Shown in pieces: positions 1 through 8,382 of a DNA stretch of 64,000 nucleotides. Below the pieces are notes generated by a model that was given only the letters and a program-made list of their open reading frames with translations, searched no databases and had not been told where the DNA came from. The translations under genes were made by a program, and so were the position numbers. Source of the stretch: Eikenella halliae (GTDB taxonomy: Bacteria; Pseudomonadota; Gammaproteobacteria; Burkholderiales; Neisseriaceae); the NCBI RefSeq assembly GCF_001648475.1, contig NZ_LXSQ01000007.1:151798-215797 (forward strand), read 5' to 3'. The first letter of the stretch is position 1; the number at the start of each line of letters is the position of its first letter.

Positions 1-349
1 TTGGCAGTTTGTTGCTGCCCAATACGCGGTGCAGGTCGGGATAGGTGGCCTGGGCAAAGGTGCTGCCGTCGGCTTTCAGGTAGCCTTCGGGGCTGCTGAC
101 GGCACGCGGAAAGCCGATTACTGCGCCAACGGGTAAGCCTTTGCCGCTGGCTTGCTCGTCGATGATTTTGCGCAAAGCCTCGACCACTTGGTTTGGTTTG
201 GCTTTATCCGGCTGGATACCGGCCGCAGTCAGCACGGCCAGCAGCTCGGATTGCACTTGGTTGAGCCACCACGCGGGCAGGATGGTGCCGAGTTCGCTCA
301 CGCCGTCGCCGTCGTGGAAGGTCTTATCGGGGGTTTCGATGGGGTGCAT
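1..349 (-). CDS. Phage tail fibre / tail-collar protein (N-terminal part)
   Basis: The first 116 residues are visible; the gene runs off the left edge. It starts MHPIETPDKTF. From about residue 75 it matches a phage tail collar domain: GAVIGFPRAV, a GYLKADGSTF turn, then YPDLHRVLGS. Such proteins form the distal fibre that contacts the host surface. It lies 11 bases after the gp48-like gene, the usual place of the fibre gene in Mu-like phages. A perfect DUS at 75-86 encodes the GYLK turn. The start ATG at 349 is the first after the upstream stop. Confidence 0.85.
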   Translation of the reverse strand, partial: MHPIETPDKTFHDGDGVSELGTILPAWWLNQVQSELLAVLTAAGIQPDKAKPNQVVEALRKIIDEQASGKGLPVGAVIGFPRAVSSPEGYLKADGSTFAQATYPDLHRVLGSNKLP

Positions 350-360
350 GGTTTAGTCCT

Positions 361-924
361 TTAGCGGTAGGTAAATCGGATGGCGGTGTGGGCGGGTTTG
401 AGGCGGTTGAACAGGCTCTCGATCACAGCATCGCTGTATTGGCTCAGGCGGCTGCCGGCGGTGCCAGAGCCAGCGCGGAAGCGCCACACGGTTTGCGATT
501 GGGCGGCCACGTCCACCCACCACACCCACATGATGTCTTCGCGGGCGAGGCGGTCGCCGGCGCGGTTTACGCCGGCGCGGAAGGGCTGCGGCTCGCTGAT
601 GGTGATGGTGTAGCCTGCGGCGGCAGCCAAGCCGACGAAATACGGGATGCTCAGGCCGCCGGTCTCATTGAGTTTGGCCAGCACGTCGGCCACGCGGCGG
701 GCGTAGTTGTCGGGCTGCGGCGGGTTGATGCCGAGCAGGCGCTCCCAGCGCGTGATGTCGCCGCCGGCAGTGGGGGCGTAGGCGGCAGCCAGCAGCTGTG
801 CCGACTGTGCCTGCACACCGTCGAATATGGCGGCTTCCGCCTGCCGCTCGGCGGCCTGCCCGGTGGCGCGCACGTCGTAGCTGACGGGCGGATAGTAGAG
901 GGGGAGCAGGTCGGCGTAGGTCAT
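361..924 (-). CDS. Mu gp48-like baseplate protein (DUF2313/YmfQ)
   Basis: 187 residues, beginning MTYADLLPLYYPPVSYDV and containing the family pattern around WERLLGINP near residue 60. Mu gp48 relatives are baseplate wedge components linking the gp47 J-protein to the fibre. The start codon overlaps the stop of the upstream gp47-like gene by four bases (ATGA), indicating translational coupling. Length is close to Mu gp48. No sign of damage. Confidence 0.88.
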   Translation of the reverse strand: MTYADLLPLYYPPVSYDVRATGQAAERQAEAAIFDGVQAQSAQLLAAAYAPTAGGDITRWERLLGINPPQPDNYARRVADVLAKLNETGGLSIPYFVGLAAAAGYTITISEPQPFRAGVNRAGDRLAREDIMWVWWVDVAAQSQTVWRFRAGSGTAGSRLSQYSDAVIESLFNRLKPAHTAIRFTYR

Positions 925-1976
925 AACAGGGTCATCTCAAACGTGCCCAAGGCGAGCCATTGGATGTGCGGGGTGATGGTGGCGTTTTGGTTGGCGGCCG
1001 GGCTGTCGAGCACACGGTCGCGCACGCCCGGGGTATCGCTAATCAGCGCCTCGATATGGCTTTTATAGACGGTGTCGCCCGGCTTGATGGTTGCAAAATA
1101 AGCCGACAAGGCGCGGGCGGCGGCATCCTTAACCGCAGGCAGGGTGTAGCCGTCGGCCAGCGATACGCGCACCGATACATTGAGCGGTACGCGTTGCGGT
1201 GCCATCACCTGCACGTTTTTGGCGGTAACCGGGCGGCGCTCGTCGATATATTGCTGCACGGCACGCACCACATCGGGCGACGGCAGGCCGGATGCGGTGA
1301 GGATGGCCACATCCACCGTGCCCAAACCGCGCCGCAGCGGATACACAAATGCCGCCTCCACCCCCGGCACGGCCATTGCCCAGCGGTAATAGTCGTAGGC
1401 ATTGCCGCCGGCGGGCGGCTGGCGCAAACGCGACAGCAGCCTGTCTAACAACGCGGCATCGCTCTCGATATCGGTGCCGCCCACCATACTGGTGAGCACG
1501 GCATCTGCCTCAACGCCGGCAGGCGGGCTTTGCAGCTTGGCCGGGGTATTGTCCGGCTGATTGCCGGCGGCACCGGTGCTCAGGCAATGGCAGGCCAATA
1601 CAGCCTGCCCGCTGCCGTCGGTTTGCCCGGCGGCAGAAGTCTGGTAGGCGGTGTCGCCTACTTGGGCCACCAGCCCGGCAGGCAGCACGGTATTGGGCGC
1701 GCCGCTGATGCGGATGCTACCCGCCGCAGCGGCGGCACTCTTGCGCCAAATGCGGTACATGGCGCAATGGCGCTCCAAATAGGCGGTGTCCGCCGTATCG
1801 GCAAACACCTGCCGCAAAATCCACTCTTGGTGTTGGTATTGCCCCTCGGCCAGTGCGGCCAAAGCAGTGGCGCGGGCGAAATTGTCGCTGCCGGGGTGGG
1901 TGTGGGCGGCAGGCTGCTGGTTGCTCAAATCGCGCAGGTAGTCGCTGCGCAGTTGCTCAAAGTTTTTGGTTTTCAT
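921..1976 (-). CDS. Mu gp47-like baseplate J-family protein
   Basis: 351 residues, close to Mu gp47. Baseplate_J family features are visible: N-terminal FEQLRSDYLRDLSNQQ, a central GGTDIESDAALLDRLL segment, and AMAVPGVEAAFVYP followed by GLGTVDVAIL. J proteins form the wedge that triggers sheath contraction. Overlaps its upstream neighbour (gp46-like) and its downstream neighbour (gp48-like) by four bases each, so the three baseplate genes are coupled. Confidence 0.93.
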   Translation of the reverse strand: MKTKNFEQLRSDYLRDLSNQQPAAHTHPGSDNFARATALAALAEGQYQHQEWILRQVFADTADTAYLERHCAMYRIWRKSAAAAAGSIRISGAPNTVLPAGLVAQVGDTAYQTSAAGQTDGSGQAVLACHCLSTGAAGNQPDNTPAKLQSPPAGVEADAVLTSMVGGTDIESDAALLDRLLSRLRQPPAGGNAYDYYRWAMAVPGVEAAFVYPLRRGLGTVDVAILTASGLPSPDVVRAVQQYIDERRPVTAKNVQVMAPQRVPLNVSVRVSLADGYTLPAVKDAAARALSAYFATIKPGDTVYKSHIEALISDTPGVRDRVLDSPAANQNATITPHIQWLALGTFEMTLL

Positions 1977-2326
1977 GCCAGCCGCACCTCATGGATTAAG
2001 GATAGATTCCGGCCGCTCATGTCTTCCCCGTCAATATCCAGCCGCAGCCAGCCGCGCCGTGCCAAAGAGGCGGCCACATTGATGCGGCGGGCGCGGCGGG
2101 CATCTAAAATCGGCTGCAAAGCCTGCTCGGCATACTGCTTGGCCAACACGGCAATGCGCGGCAGGTCTTTCTGCCGGCGCAATTCGTGCAGGCGGCTGCC
2201 CAGTGCGGGTTCGGCCCAGTAGCTGCCAAGCGGGGTAACCAGCCGCACATAGACTTCGTTTTCGATGCCTTGCGCGGATTGGTTGAGCAGGTAGTCGCCG
2301 GTGGCGGGGTTAAGTAAAGCGTCCAT
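1973..2326 (-). CDS. Mu gp46-like baseplate protein (GP46 family)
   Basis: 117 residues, MDALLNPATGDYLL, with the GP46 core PLGSYWAEPALGSRLHEL. Homologues are the gpW/gp25-like lysozyme-fold wedge proteins of contractile tails. No Shine-Dalgarno is visible; the start codon lies inside one arm of a perfect 12-bp inverted repeat (2319-2350), so initiation may depend on translation from upstream opening the structure. Confidence 0.9.
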   Translation of the reverse strand: MDALLNPATGDYLLNQSAQGIENEVYVRLVTPLGSYWAEPALGSRLHELRRQKDLPRIAVLAKQYAEQALQPILDARRARRINVAASLARRGWLRLDIDGEDMSGRNLSLIHEVRLA

Positions 2327-2350
2327 AACCGCATTATGGGTTATGGACGC
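2319..2350 (-). other. Perfect 12-bp inverted repeat over the gp46 start codon
   Basis: Arms 2319-2330 and 2339-2350 are exact reverse complements with an 8-base spacer. On the minus-strand mRNA the ATG of the gp46-like gene (2326-2324) is in the downstream arm. No U-run follows, so this looks like a translation-controlling hairpin rather than a terminator. Confidence 0.7.
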
Positions 2351-2372
2351 TGGGAGAACTGCTTGAGGGGCT

Positions 2373-3002
2373 TCAGAGGGGTGCGCCGGTGGTGCCGCCG
2401 CTGTCGCCGGGGTGCTGGTGGCCGGTGAGGGATTTGCCCGAGGCCACCACGTCTTGGTCGGTGGTGTAGTCGCCGCCGGTTTGGCGCACGTCGCCCTCGA
2501 AGGTAGCGCCGTTGCCGCCTTTTATGGCCATGCCGCCGTTGCCGTTGATTTGCCCGGCGGCGGTCACTTCGGCGGTGCAATCCACATTGGGTGCGTCGAT
2601 ATTGACCCCGCCCGGCGCTTTGATATTGAGCACTTGGCAGTCGATGTCGATGATGCGGCCTTTTTTCAGCACGATTTTGGCGCCGTCGGCGTTGTACACC
2701 GCAGTCTCACCCTCTTGCAGGTTGGTGATGCGGTAAGCACCGTTGCAGGTATTGACGACGATGCCGTGGCTGGTCTGGCCGCCCAAGGGCAAAACGATGC
2801 AATCGCTACCGGCAGGCGGGTGCGCGGTGAAGCCGAACTGTTCGGCGTGTTCCAGCGCCTGCACTGTTTCGCCGTCCAGCCCCTCAATCTGTGTACGCTG
2901 CACGCCGCCTCCGGCATCGGTGCGGGCGATTTTGCCCCTGAATGCCTGCCGGATGCCGCCCAGCATCCGCTTGATGCGGCCGTCTACTTGTTTAGCGTCC
3001 AT
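2373..3002 (-). CDS. Mu gp45-like baseplate spike protein (gpV family)
   Basis: 209 residues. The N-terminal part (IARTDAGGGVQRTQIEGL) is the OB-fold region of Mu gp45. The C-terminal half is a short-repeat beta-helix (GKSLTGHQH at the end) with the HxH pair that binds a metal ion at the membrane-piercing tip in this family. The product is the trimeric central spike. It follows the interrupted P gene after 9 bases. Confidence 0.93.
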   Translation of the reverse strand: MDAKQVDGRIKRMLGGIRQAFRGKIARTDAGGGVQRTQIEGLDGETVQALEHAEQFGFTAHPPAGSDCIVLPLGGQTSHGIVVNTCNGAYRITNLQEGETAVYNADGAKIVLKKGRIIDIDCQVLNIKAPGGVNIDAPNVDCTAEVTAAGQINGNGGMAIKGGNGATFEGDVRQTGGDYTTDQDVVASGKSLTGHQHPGDSGGTTGAPL

Positions 3003-3011
3003 TTATTGTCC

Positions 3012-4136
3012 TTAAATAACCTGTAATTCCCGTGCCTGACGGCCTTTCCGCCCGCCGCCGCGGCGTTTACGACTGCCCCTGCGGCGGCCTTTGCCGCCTT
3101 GGCCTTTGTTGTTTTTCGGCGGTTTGGCCTCGGGTATCCACGCCTTATCCTCTTTGAGGGTGAGGATGGTTTGCGTGGGCTTGCCGCGCCCGCCCACAAA
3201 TTTTCGCGCCATCAGGAAATAGATGCCGTCCAGCCCGTCCGGCTCGCTCAACAGTTGCAGGCGCTGGCCGGGCTGCCACAGCACGCCGTCGTCGTTGCGG
3301 TGGCCTTGCACGGTGGCGGTGATGGTAAGGCCGTCCAATTTGCTGTCGCCCAGCCGCTTCTTGGCCTTGCGCTCGGCGGCGGCTTGGTTGTCTACATCCG
3401 CCTCGACGATAATCAGCGGGCGGTGCACCTTAACCGTATCGTCTTTAACCGTGGCGCGCAGGTTGTGTTTGCCGCTGTGGCTCTACCCCAAAATCGTTAT
3501 CTCGCTGAAGCGCTGCGAAAAATCGCGCTCCACCTGCAATTGCTCCACGTTGTTGCCCTGCCCGTTGGTGCGCACAATCAAATCGGCCACCGGCTTGGTG
3601 GTGTAGTCGGGCCCGCCGATCACCAGCGTGCCGTCCGGCTCCAGCCACGGCCACAGCCCGTTGGCCTCGGCATACTGCGCCAAGGCATCCCAAGCCCGGC
3701 TGCCCGGCTCGATTTGCACTTTGTTGGTGCGCGCGGTTTGCGCCGCATCGATGCGGATTTTGCTGATGCCCAAGGGTTTGACGATGGTGTCGATAATCTG
3801 CTTTAAATCCATATCCTGCGCGTTAAAAATCGGGCAGGAGCAATCCAACAGGATGCCGGCATCGTCGCGGCCGGAGATGGTGAGCGTTTTTTGCCCTTTG
3901 GCGGTGCTGGTGCTCACGCGGTCGATGCGCCCGCTCAATACGGTATCCTCACCTACCCGCACCTCCACCGTGTCGCCCGGCTGCACCGCATCCGGTTTGG
4001 CGTCTACCGGCCGCCCGAGGGTTACCTGAAAATCATCGGCCGGGGTGAGGAGGTCGCTGTCGATGTCGTAGTCTGTCCACTGACTGTGGGTTTTGCCTGC
4101 AATTAAGAGGCTTACGGTGTTATTGGGCGTAGGCAT
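3012..4136 (-). pseudogene. Mu gp44 (P)-like baseplate hub, interrupted by an amber codon
   Basis: One open frame of 374 sense positions, matching the ~379 residues of Mu gp44, is split by a single TAG at 3485-3483 (codon 218). Upstream residues 1-217 start MPTPNNTVSLLIAGK and end FSEITILG. Downstream, in the same frame without any indel, comes SHSGKHNLRATVKDDTVKVH and on to ELQVI. The family usually has a glutamine after the ILG turn, so the change is probably CAG to TAG. gp44 is the gp27-like hub joining spike and wedge; loss would abolish infectivity unless suppressed. The start overlaps the gp43-like stop by 17 bases. Confidence 0.88.
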
Positions 4137-5484
4137 TTAATACGGTTCCGCGGGCGATAAAGTTGGGATGCACAATGCCGGGATTGAGGCGCAGCAGCTC
4201 GGCTTGGCGGCTGTGGTCGCCGTACCATAAAAAAGCCAGTAGGTGCAGGCTGCTATCCTGAGGCACCACCTTTTGCACCAAGGGCGGGCGCAGGTTAATC
4301 AAGGCTTGTGCCTGCTTTTGCAGGGTGTGTGCCAACGTGCGCACGCTGTCGGCCAATTCGGCGCTGCCCTCCAAATAGGGCTGCTGCGGCAACAGGCGGC
4401 GCTGTTCCAGCTGGCGGTAGAGCTGCTCTGGGTCGGGCGGGTTGTCCTGATACAGCGAGAGCAGCAAGGCGGCCAACTGTTCGGCCTGCTCGGCGCTGGC
4501 GGAGAGCATCATCACCGCCAAGCGGTTGGCGGCCAACGCGCTGTTGAGCTGGGCGCGCACATCGGCCAGCAGGCGGCTGATTTCCGCCGGCGTGAGTTCG
4601 GGCTCGTCTTGTTCGGCGGCGAAAATATCCGCCAGCTCTTTGGCCAGCGCGGTGCTGCCCACAATGGCAATCGCTGCCGTGAGCGCGGCCACATCCGGCA
4701 AGGCGGCCTGCGAGCGGGCGGGCGTGACGCCGTTATCCAAGCCCTGCCGGTATTGCCACGGCACGGCGGCGGCCGTTTTGGTACCGCCGGCCAAATCGCG
4801 CCAGCCCGACAGGCTGCTTTCCGCCGTGCGGTGCATCCCGGCCAGCGCGCCAAACACGCCTTTGAGCTCGGTGAGCAGCACGCGCGGGCTGTTGAGCAGG
4901 TTTAGGCTACCTGAAAATACCCCGTTCACTTGGCCGTACAGCCGTCCGATTACGTTTAATACCGCCGCGTGAAAATTATTCCACCGGTGCTGCTGGGTGC
5001 GGATTTTGGATAGTGCCTTTTCCAGTACGGCGAAACCCTGAAAGGCGGCCAAGTCGGCCACCCAATCCGCCTCGTCGGCCAAGGCCAGCGCCAGCTCGCG
5101 CCCGAAAAACGGCGCGGCGGCCACGCTCTGTTTGAAGCTGATATTGATTTCGGCATAGTCCGGACTGTCCTCGCTATGCCGCACCTCGAAATCGGCCACC
5201 ACCGTGTCCGGCACGCTGCCGTAAATCGGGTGCACCAGCTCGCCGCTGCCGTGTTCGCGCAGCACCTTGAGCAGGCGTTGCAGCCGCGCCTCGTAGTCGT
5301 CGCCATACAAAACGGCGGTGAGGTTAAATTCCAACGCCTCGCAGCCCGTGTCTTCAATATCCGAGCCGTCCACAAAAGGGTAGCTGTGCTCGGCCAGCGC
5401 GTGCACGCCGCGCAGGGTGTCGCCAGTGGCTTCAAACGCTACGCCCTTGTAACTGGCATCAAGCAGGGTATCTTGCCAACTCAT
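4120..5484 (-). CDS. Mu gp43 (N)-like DNA circularisation / tail protein
   Basis: 454 residues (Mu gp43 is about 490). The first 130 residues carry the DNA_circ_N signature, SWQDTLLDASYKGVAFE and the ALEFNLTAVLYGDDYEARL stretch. The rest is alpha-helical and Ala/Leu/Gln rich. The family name is historical: structurally these are tail or baseplate hub adaptors of the gp53/LysM type. The last residues include IVHPNFIARGTVLNAY, a LysM-like baseplate-binding end. Starts 3 bases after the tape-measure stop. Confidence 0.9.
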   Translation of the reverse strand: MSWQDTLLDASYKGVAFEATGDTLRGVHALAEHSYPFVDGSDIEDTGCEALEFNLTAVLYGDDYEARLQRLLKVLREHGSGELVHPIYGSVPDTVVADFEVRHSEDSPDYAEINISFKQSVAAAPFFGRELALALADEADWVADLAAFQGFAVLEKALSKIRTQQHRWNNFHAAVLNVIGRLYGQVNGVFSGSLNLLNSPRVLLTELKGVFGALAGMHRTAESSLSGWRDLAGGTKTAAAVPWQYRQGLDNGVTPARSQAALPDVAALTAAIAIVGSTALAKELADIFAAEQDEPELTPAEISRLLADVRAQLNSALAANRLAVMMLSASAEQAEQLAALLLSLYQDNPPDPEQLYRQLEQRRLLPQQPYLEGSAELADSVRTLAHTLQKQAQALINLRPPLVQKVVPQDSSLHLLAFLWYGDHSRQAELLRLNPGIVHPNFIARGTVLNAYAQ

Positions 5485-5487
5485 CTG

Positions 5488-7680
5488 TTAATTCCTTCTG
5501 TTATCGCGCTCGGCGGCTTGCGATACGGCGGCGGTGATATTGCCGCCCGACACCGATACGGTTACCGGCACCGGCTGCCGCGCCGCTGCCGCCAACTGAC
5601 CCGCCGCCGTGCCCATCAGGCGCGATGCCTCCAAAAACTGGGCGGCGGCCTGCTGGTTGTCGGATACCGCTTGTGCGTACTGTTCGCCGCTGTTTTCCAT
5701 GCGTTGGGCAGCCTCTTGCAGCTGCTCGGCGCTCATGCGCAGCTCGGGACTGTCCAGCGGGGTATGTCCCTGCCCGCGTAGGTAGTCCTGATAAGCCTGC
5801 GCCGCATCCGGGCTTTGGCCGATGCGGCTTTTGAGCCACTCGCCCTTACTGTCTCCGCGAAAGCTGGGCAGATATTTATCCAACAAACGCCCGAAGCCCT
5901 GCAAACTCTCGGACCATTCGCCGTACTTATCACGGCGACCGGCCAGATAGGTAGCGCCGCCGAAGCCAATCAGCGGCAGCGAGGCCATCGCCAGCGAGCC
6001 GGTAGCGAGGCCGCCGGCCGTGCCGCCTGCTGCGCCCCCGCCACCGGCAGCACTGCCTCCGCCGAAGCCTAAAAGGCCACCGCCGGGCATAAAACCAAAA
6101 ACGCCTCTGGCGGCGGCTGCCGCTGCTGCCATCCAGCCAGCACCGGTGGCTACCTGGGCTTGATCGGGGTTTTGTTTCGCCCAGCGGCCGAGTGCATCCA
6201 TGCCACTACCCACTTTATCGCTTACGCCCTTAAATGCACCATATTCAGCATCGGAGTAGGCCGCTTTGGCACGTTGTGCCTGCATCCCCGAGCCCTGCAT
6301 CAGGAACTCGAAATTACCTGCTACAGCACCGTTAGCGTTAGCCTGCCCCTGTTTGAGGCGGTCGGCTTGGTCGGCATTATTTACCAGCGCCAGCAAAGCC
6401 ATCAGTGCCTGCCGGTCAGTTACCAGCTGCCCGATGGCCGTACCGTCCACTAAGGCTTTTTGGCTCTCCAGCAGCTCCAGTTTGGCCTCGTCGCCTTTAG
6501 CGGCATTAATTTGCTCCATCAGGGCGCGGCTGCGCTCGTCTTTGCTAATCAATTCCCGGGCAATATCCACTACCGCATCCAGCGAGTTCATGCCGTCGGC
6601 CTGCCGCTTGTTCATAGAGGCCGTGAAATCAAAGCCTTTTTGGCCGTTGATGGTGATGCGTTTAGCGTGGTTGGCAATATCCGGGCTGGTCAGTTTAGCC
6701 AATAAATTGACCACATTATTGCCCGCTTCATCCGTGCTGCCGGCCGACATAAAGCTCAATTGGTTGGCATTGAGCAGAGAGGAGAAATTTTCTAAGGTCG
6801 GCGCCATACCGGCGTTTTTCATTGCCGCCAACTGTTGCGGCAGCCAGCGCGCCATATCCTTAAACTCGAAGCCGCCATCAGCACCGGACTGCACTGCGCG
6901 GTCCAACAGCTCGGGGATATCGGCCTCCTTGAAGCCAGCCTGCAAGGCTTTAGCGATAAAAGTAGATACCTCTTCGCCAGAAGCATTAGCAGCGGTGGCG
7001 GTTTTCATGATAGTGGGCAGCAGTCTCTGTGCTGCTTGGCCGTCCACCGCGCCGCTGGAAATCAGGGTATTAAATGCCGCCAGTGTGTCTTCGCGGGAAG
7101 CAGCTCCCTCGTAGGCCGCGCCCATCACGGCACGGTTGATGTCGGCCATCCCGGCCTGCCGCTCGGCCATACTCTTGCCGGCATAAGCCACATTGGTTAC
7201 ATGGCGTAGCTCGGTGTCGTAATCCATCGTGCGCCGTACCGGCTGTGCCAGCACATAACCGCCCGCCACCAAGGCCGCGCCGCCTCGGGTAGCGGCATCA
7301 AAAGCCCGGCCGCCGCCGCGCATCATGCGCTGCCAGCGCCCCATCTGCCCGCTGCTGCTGCGCAATTCGCTATTCAGGCGGCGGATGTTTTGACGGTTGG
7401 CTTCCGCCGCCCGAGCCAGCTCGCGTTGCGACAGCGTGCCGGAGCGAGCCAAACGGTTGTAGGCCGCCTGCGTGAGCTGCATTTCACGGCGGATTTGCTG
7501 CTCGGAGCGGATGCCGAGCCGCTGGTAGGCATTGATGGCCTGCTGCCGCTGGCGTGAGGATTGTGCCCAAGCGCGACCTTGTGCTGCGGCGCTGCGCTCG
7601 GTCTCATTCATTAACCGCCGCAACCCTTGACTGGCGTTATCTTTAAACTTGGCAATCAGCTCTAAGGTGTTACTGCTCAT
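5488..7680 (-). CDS. Phage tail tape-measure protein (gp42-like)
   Basis: 730 residues. An N-terminal coiled region (about 1-120, rich in Gln/Arg/Ala) is followed by the TP901-type tape-measure core (SMAERQAGMADINRAVMG, then MKTATAANASGEEVSTF), a hydrophobic Gly/Ala-rich segment (about 515-585) likely to insert into the host membrane, and a Gln-rich tail. The protein sets tail length and is the largest in the tail operon. Its start overlaps the end of the frameshifted chaperone extension by 11 bases. Confidence 0.95.
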   Translation of the reverse strand: MSSNTLELIAKFKDNASQGLRRLMNETERSAAAQGRAWAQSSRQRQQAINAYQRLGIRSEQQIRREMQLTQAAYNRLARSGTLSQRELARAAEANRQNIRRLNSELRSSSGQMGRWQRMMRGGGRAFDAATRGGAALVAGGYVLAQPVRRTMDYDTELRHVTNVAYAGKSMAERQAGMADINRAVMGAAYEGAASREDTLAAFNTLISSGAVDGQAAQRLLPTIMKTATAANASGEEVSTFIAKALQAGFKEADIPELLDRAVQSGADGGFEFKDMARWLPQQLAAMKNAGMAPTLENFSSLLNANQLSFMSAGSTDEAGNNVVNLLAKLTSPDIANHAKRITINGQKGFDFTASMNKRQADGMNSLDAVVDIARELISKDERSRALMEQINAAKGDEAKLELLESQKALVDGTAIGQLVTDRQALMALLALVNNADQADRLKQGQANANGAVAGNFEFLMQGSGMQAQRAKAAYSDAEYGAFKGVSDKVGSGMDALGRWAKQNPDQAQVATGAGWMAAAAAAARGVFGFMPGGGLLGFGGGSAAGGGGAAGGTAGGLATGSLAMASLPLIGFGGATYLAGRRDKYGEWSESLQGFGRLLDKYLPSFRGDSKGEWLKSRIGQSPDAAQAYQDYLRGQGHTPLDSPELRMSAEQLQEAAQRMENSGEQYAQAVSDNQQAAAQFLEASRLMGTAAGQLAAAARQPVPVTVSVSGGNITAAVSQAAERDNRRN

Positions 7681-7927
7681 GTTTCTTCACTCGCTTGCTG
7701 ATAAAGGTGGTGCCGCTGGATTTGCCCGGCGGCGCGGCGGCTGGTTTGGCAGCCGGGGTCGGTACAGGCAGCGGCACTACCTGATAGGCCGACAGCAACT
7801 GGCGCGCCTGCCGCATAAAGCTGTTGAGCTCCGGCAGCGTCATGGCCAATACCCGCTGCTCAGGCAGGCCAAAGCGCCCCAGCATCAATACGGCTAAACG
7901 GTAGCGGTCGAGCTTGGGCGTAGACGC
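7670..7927 (-). CDS. Tail assembly chaperone, -1 frameshift extension
   Basis: An open frame with no own Shine-Dalgarno. It begins immediately after the slippery site at 7933-7927 in the -1 frame and runs 85 codons to the stop at 7670 (ASTPKLDRYRLAVLM, then MTLPELNSFMRQARQLL, then a Pro/Ala-rich tail). Translated as a fusion with residues 1-119 of the upstream gene it gives about 204 residues, the long form of the chaperone pair that binds the tape measure. The frame is open across the entire overlap, as expected for programmed frameshifting in tail chaperones. Confidence 0.8.
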   Translation of the reverse strand, partial: ASTPKLDRYRLAVLMLGRFGLPEQRVLAMTLPELNSFMRQARQLLSAYQVVPLPVPTPAAKPAAAPPGKSSGTTFISKRVKKHEQ

Positions 7928-8283
7928 TTTTTTGCCAACAACTCTTGGGCAAAAAACAGGGCATCAAAATCGGTGGCCACTAAGCCGTCGGCCAAAATAT
8001 CGGCACTGATTTGCTCCGCCGGGATACCGCCCAAGCGGTCGAGCGACAGGGCATAGCTCTCCAACAGCCGCGCCTGCCCCTCCAGCTGTGTGTCAATCGC
8101 CATATCCTCGCGCACCGTGAGCAGGTGCATGGCAAAATCGTAGTGCCATTCGCCATTGTGCAAAATGCCATATTTCAGGCTACCTGAAACCGTTAGGCCG
8201 TCTTCGGCCACAGCGAGGTTAAACTCCGCTGTCGCATTATCCAGCGGGTCGATAACAGAGGTTTGGGAATTTTGGTCAGACAT
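7894..8283 (-). CDS. Tail assembly chaperone, short form (gp41-like)
   Basis: 129 residues in the zero frame: NATAEFNLAVAEDGLTVSG near the N-terminus, EWHYDFAMHLLTVREDMA in the middle, and a short tail after AQELLAKK. It occupies the position of Mu gp41, between tail tube and tape measure, and ends in an A-rich slippery site. The Shine-Dalgarno-like AAGG lies in the downstream arm of the hairpin at 8289-8349, so initiation could be limited when that structure forms. Confidence 0.85.
   Translation of the reverse strand: MSDQNSQTSVIDPLDNATAEFNLAVAEDGLTVSGSLKYGILHNGEWHYDFAMHLLTVREDMAIDTQLEGQARLLESYALSLDRLGGIPAEQISADILADGLVATDFDALFFAQELLAKKRLRPSSTATV
7927..7933 (-). promoter_or_regulatory. Programmed -1 ribosomal frameshift site (A AAA AAG)
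   Basis: The minus strand reads GCA AAA AAG in the chaperone frame, giving the heptamer A AAA AAG, among the most efficient -1 slippery sequences in bacteria (same as dnaX). Slippage joins residue 119 to the open -1 frame that reaches 7670. Its position near the end of the short chaperone is the one used in tailed phages generally; Mu itself is reported to shift by -2. Confidence 0.82.
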
Positions 8284-8288
8284 AAGAA

Positions 8289-8349
8289 AAGCCTTTAAAC
8301 GTGGATTAAACCGAATAAAAATGTAGGTTTAATTATCGTTTAAAGGCTT
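8289..8349 (-). terminator. Long nested hairpin after the moron (terminator or translational switch)
   Basis: Perfect 13-bp outer arms (8289-8301 and 8337-8349) enclose perfect 8-bp inner arms (8305-8312 and 8326-8333). On the minus strand it lies 33 bases after the lipoprotein stop and ends in GGCTTTTC just before the chaperone ATG. It can act as the moron terminator and also contains the chaperone Shine-Dalgarno. Confidence 0.6.
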
Positions 8350-8382
8350 GGGGGGAGCTGGTTGAAACAATTCACAGGGTCG

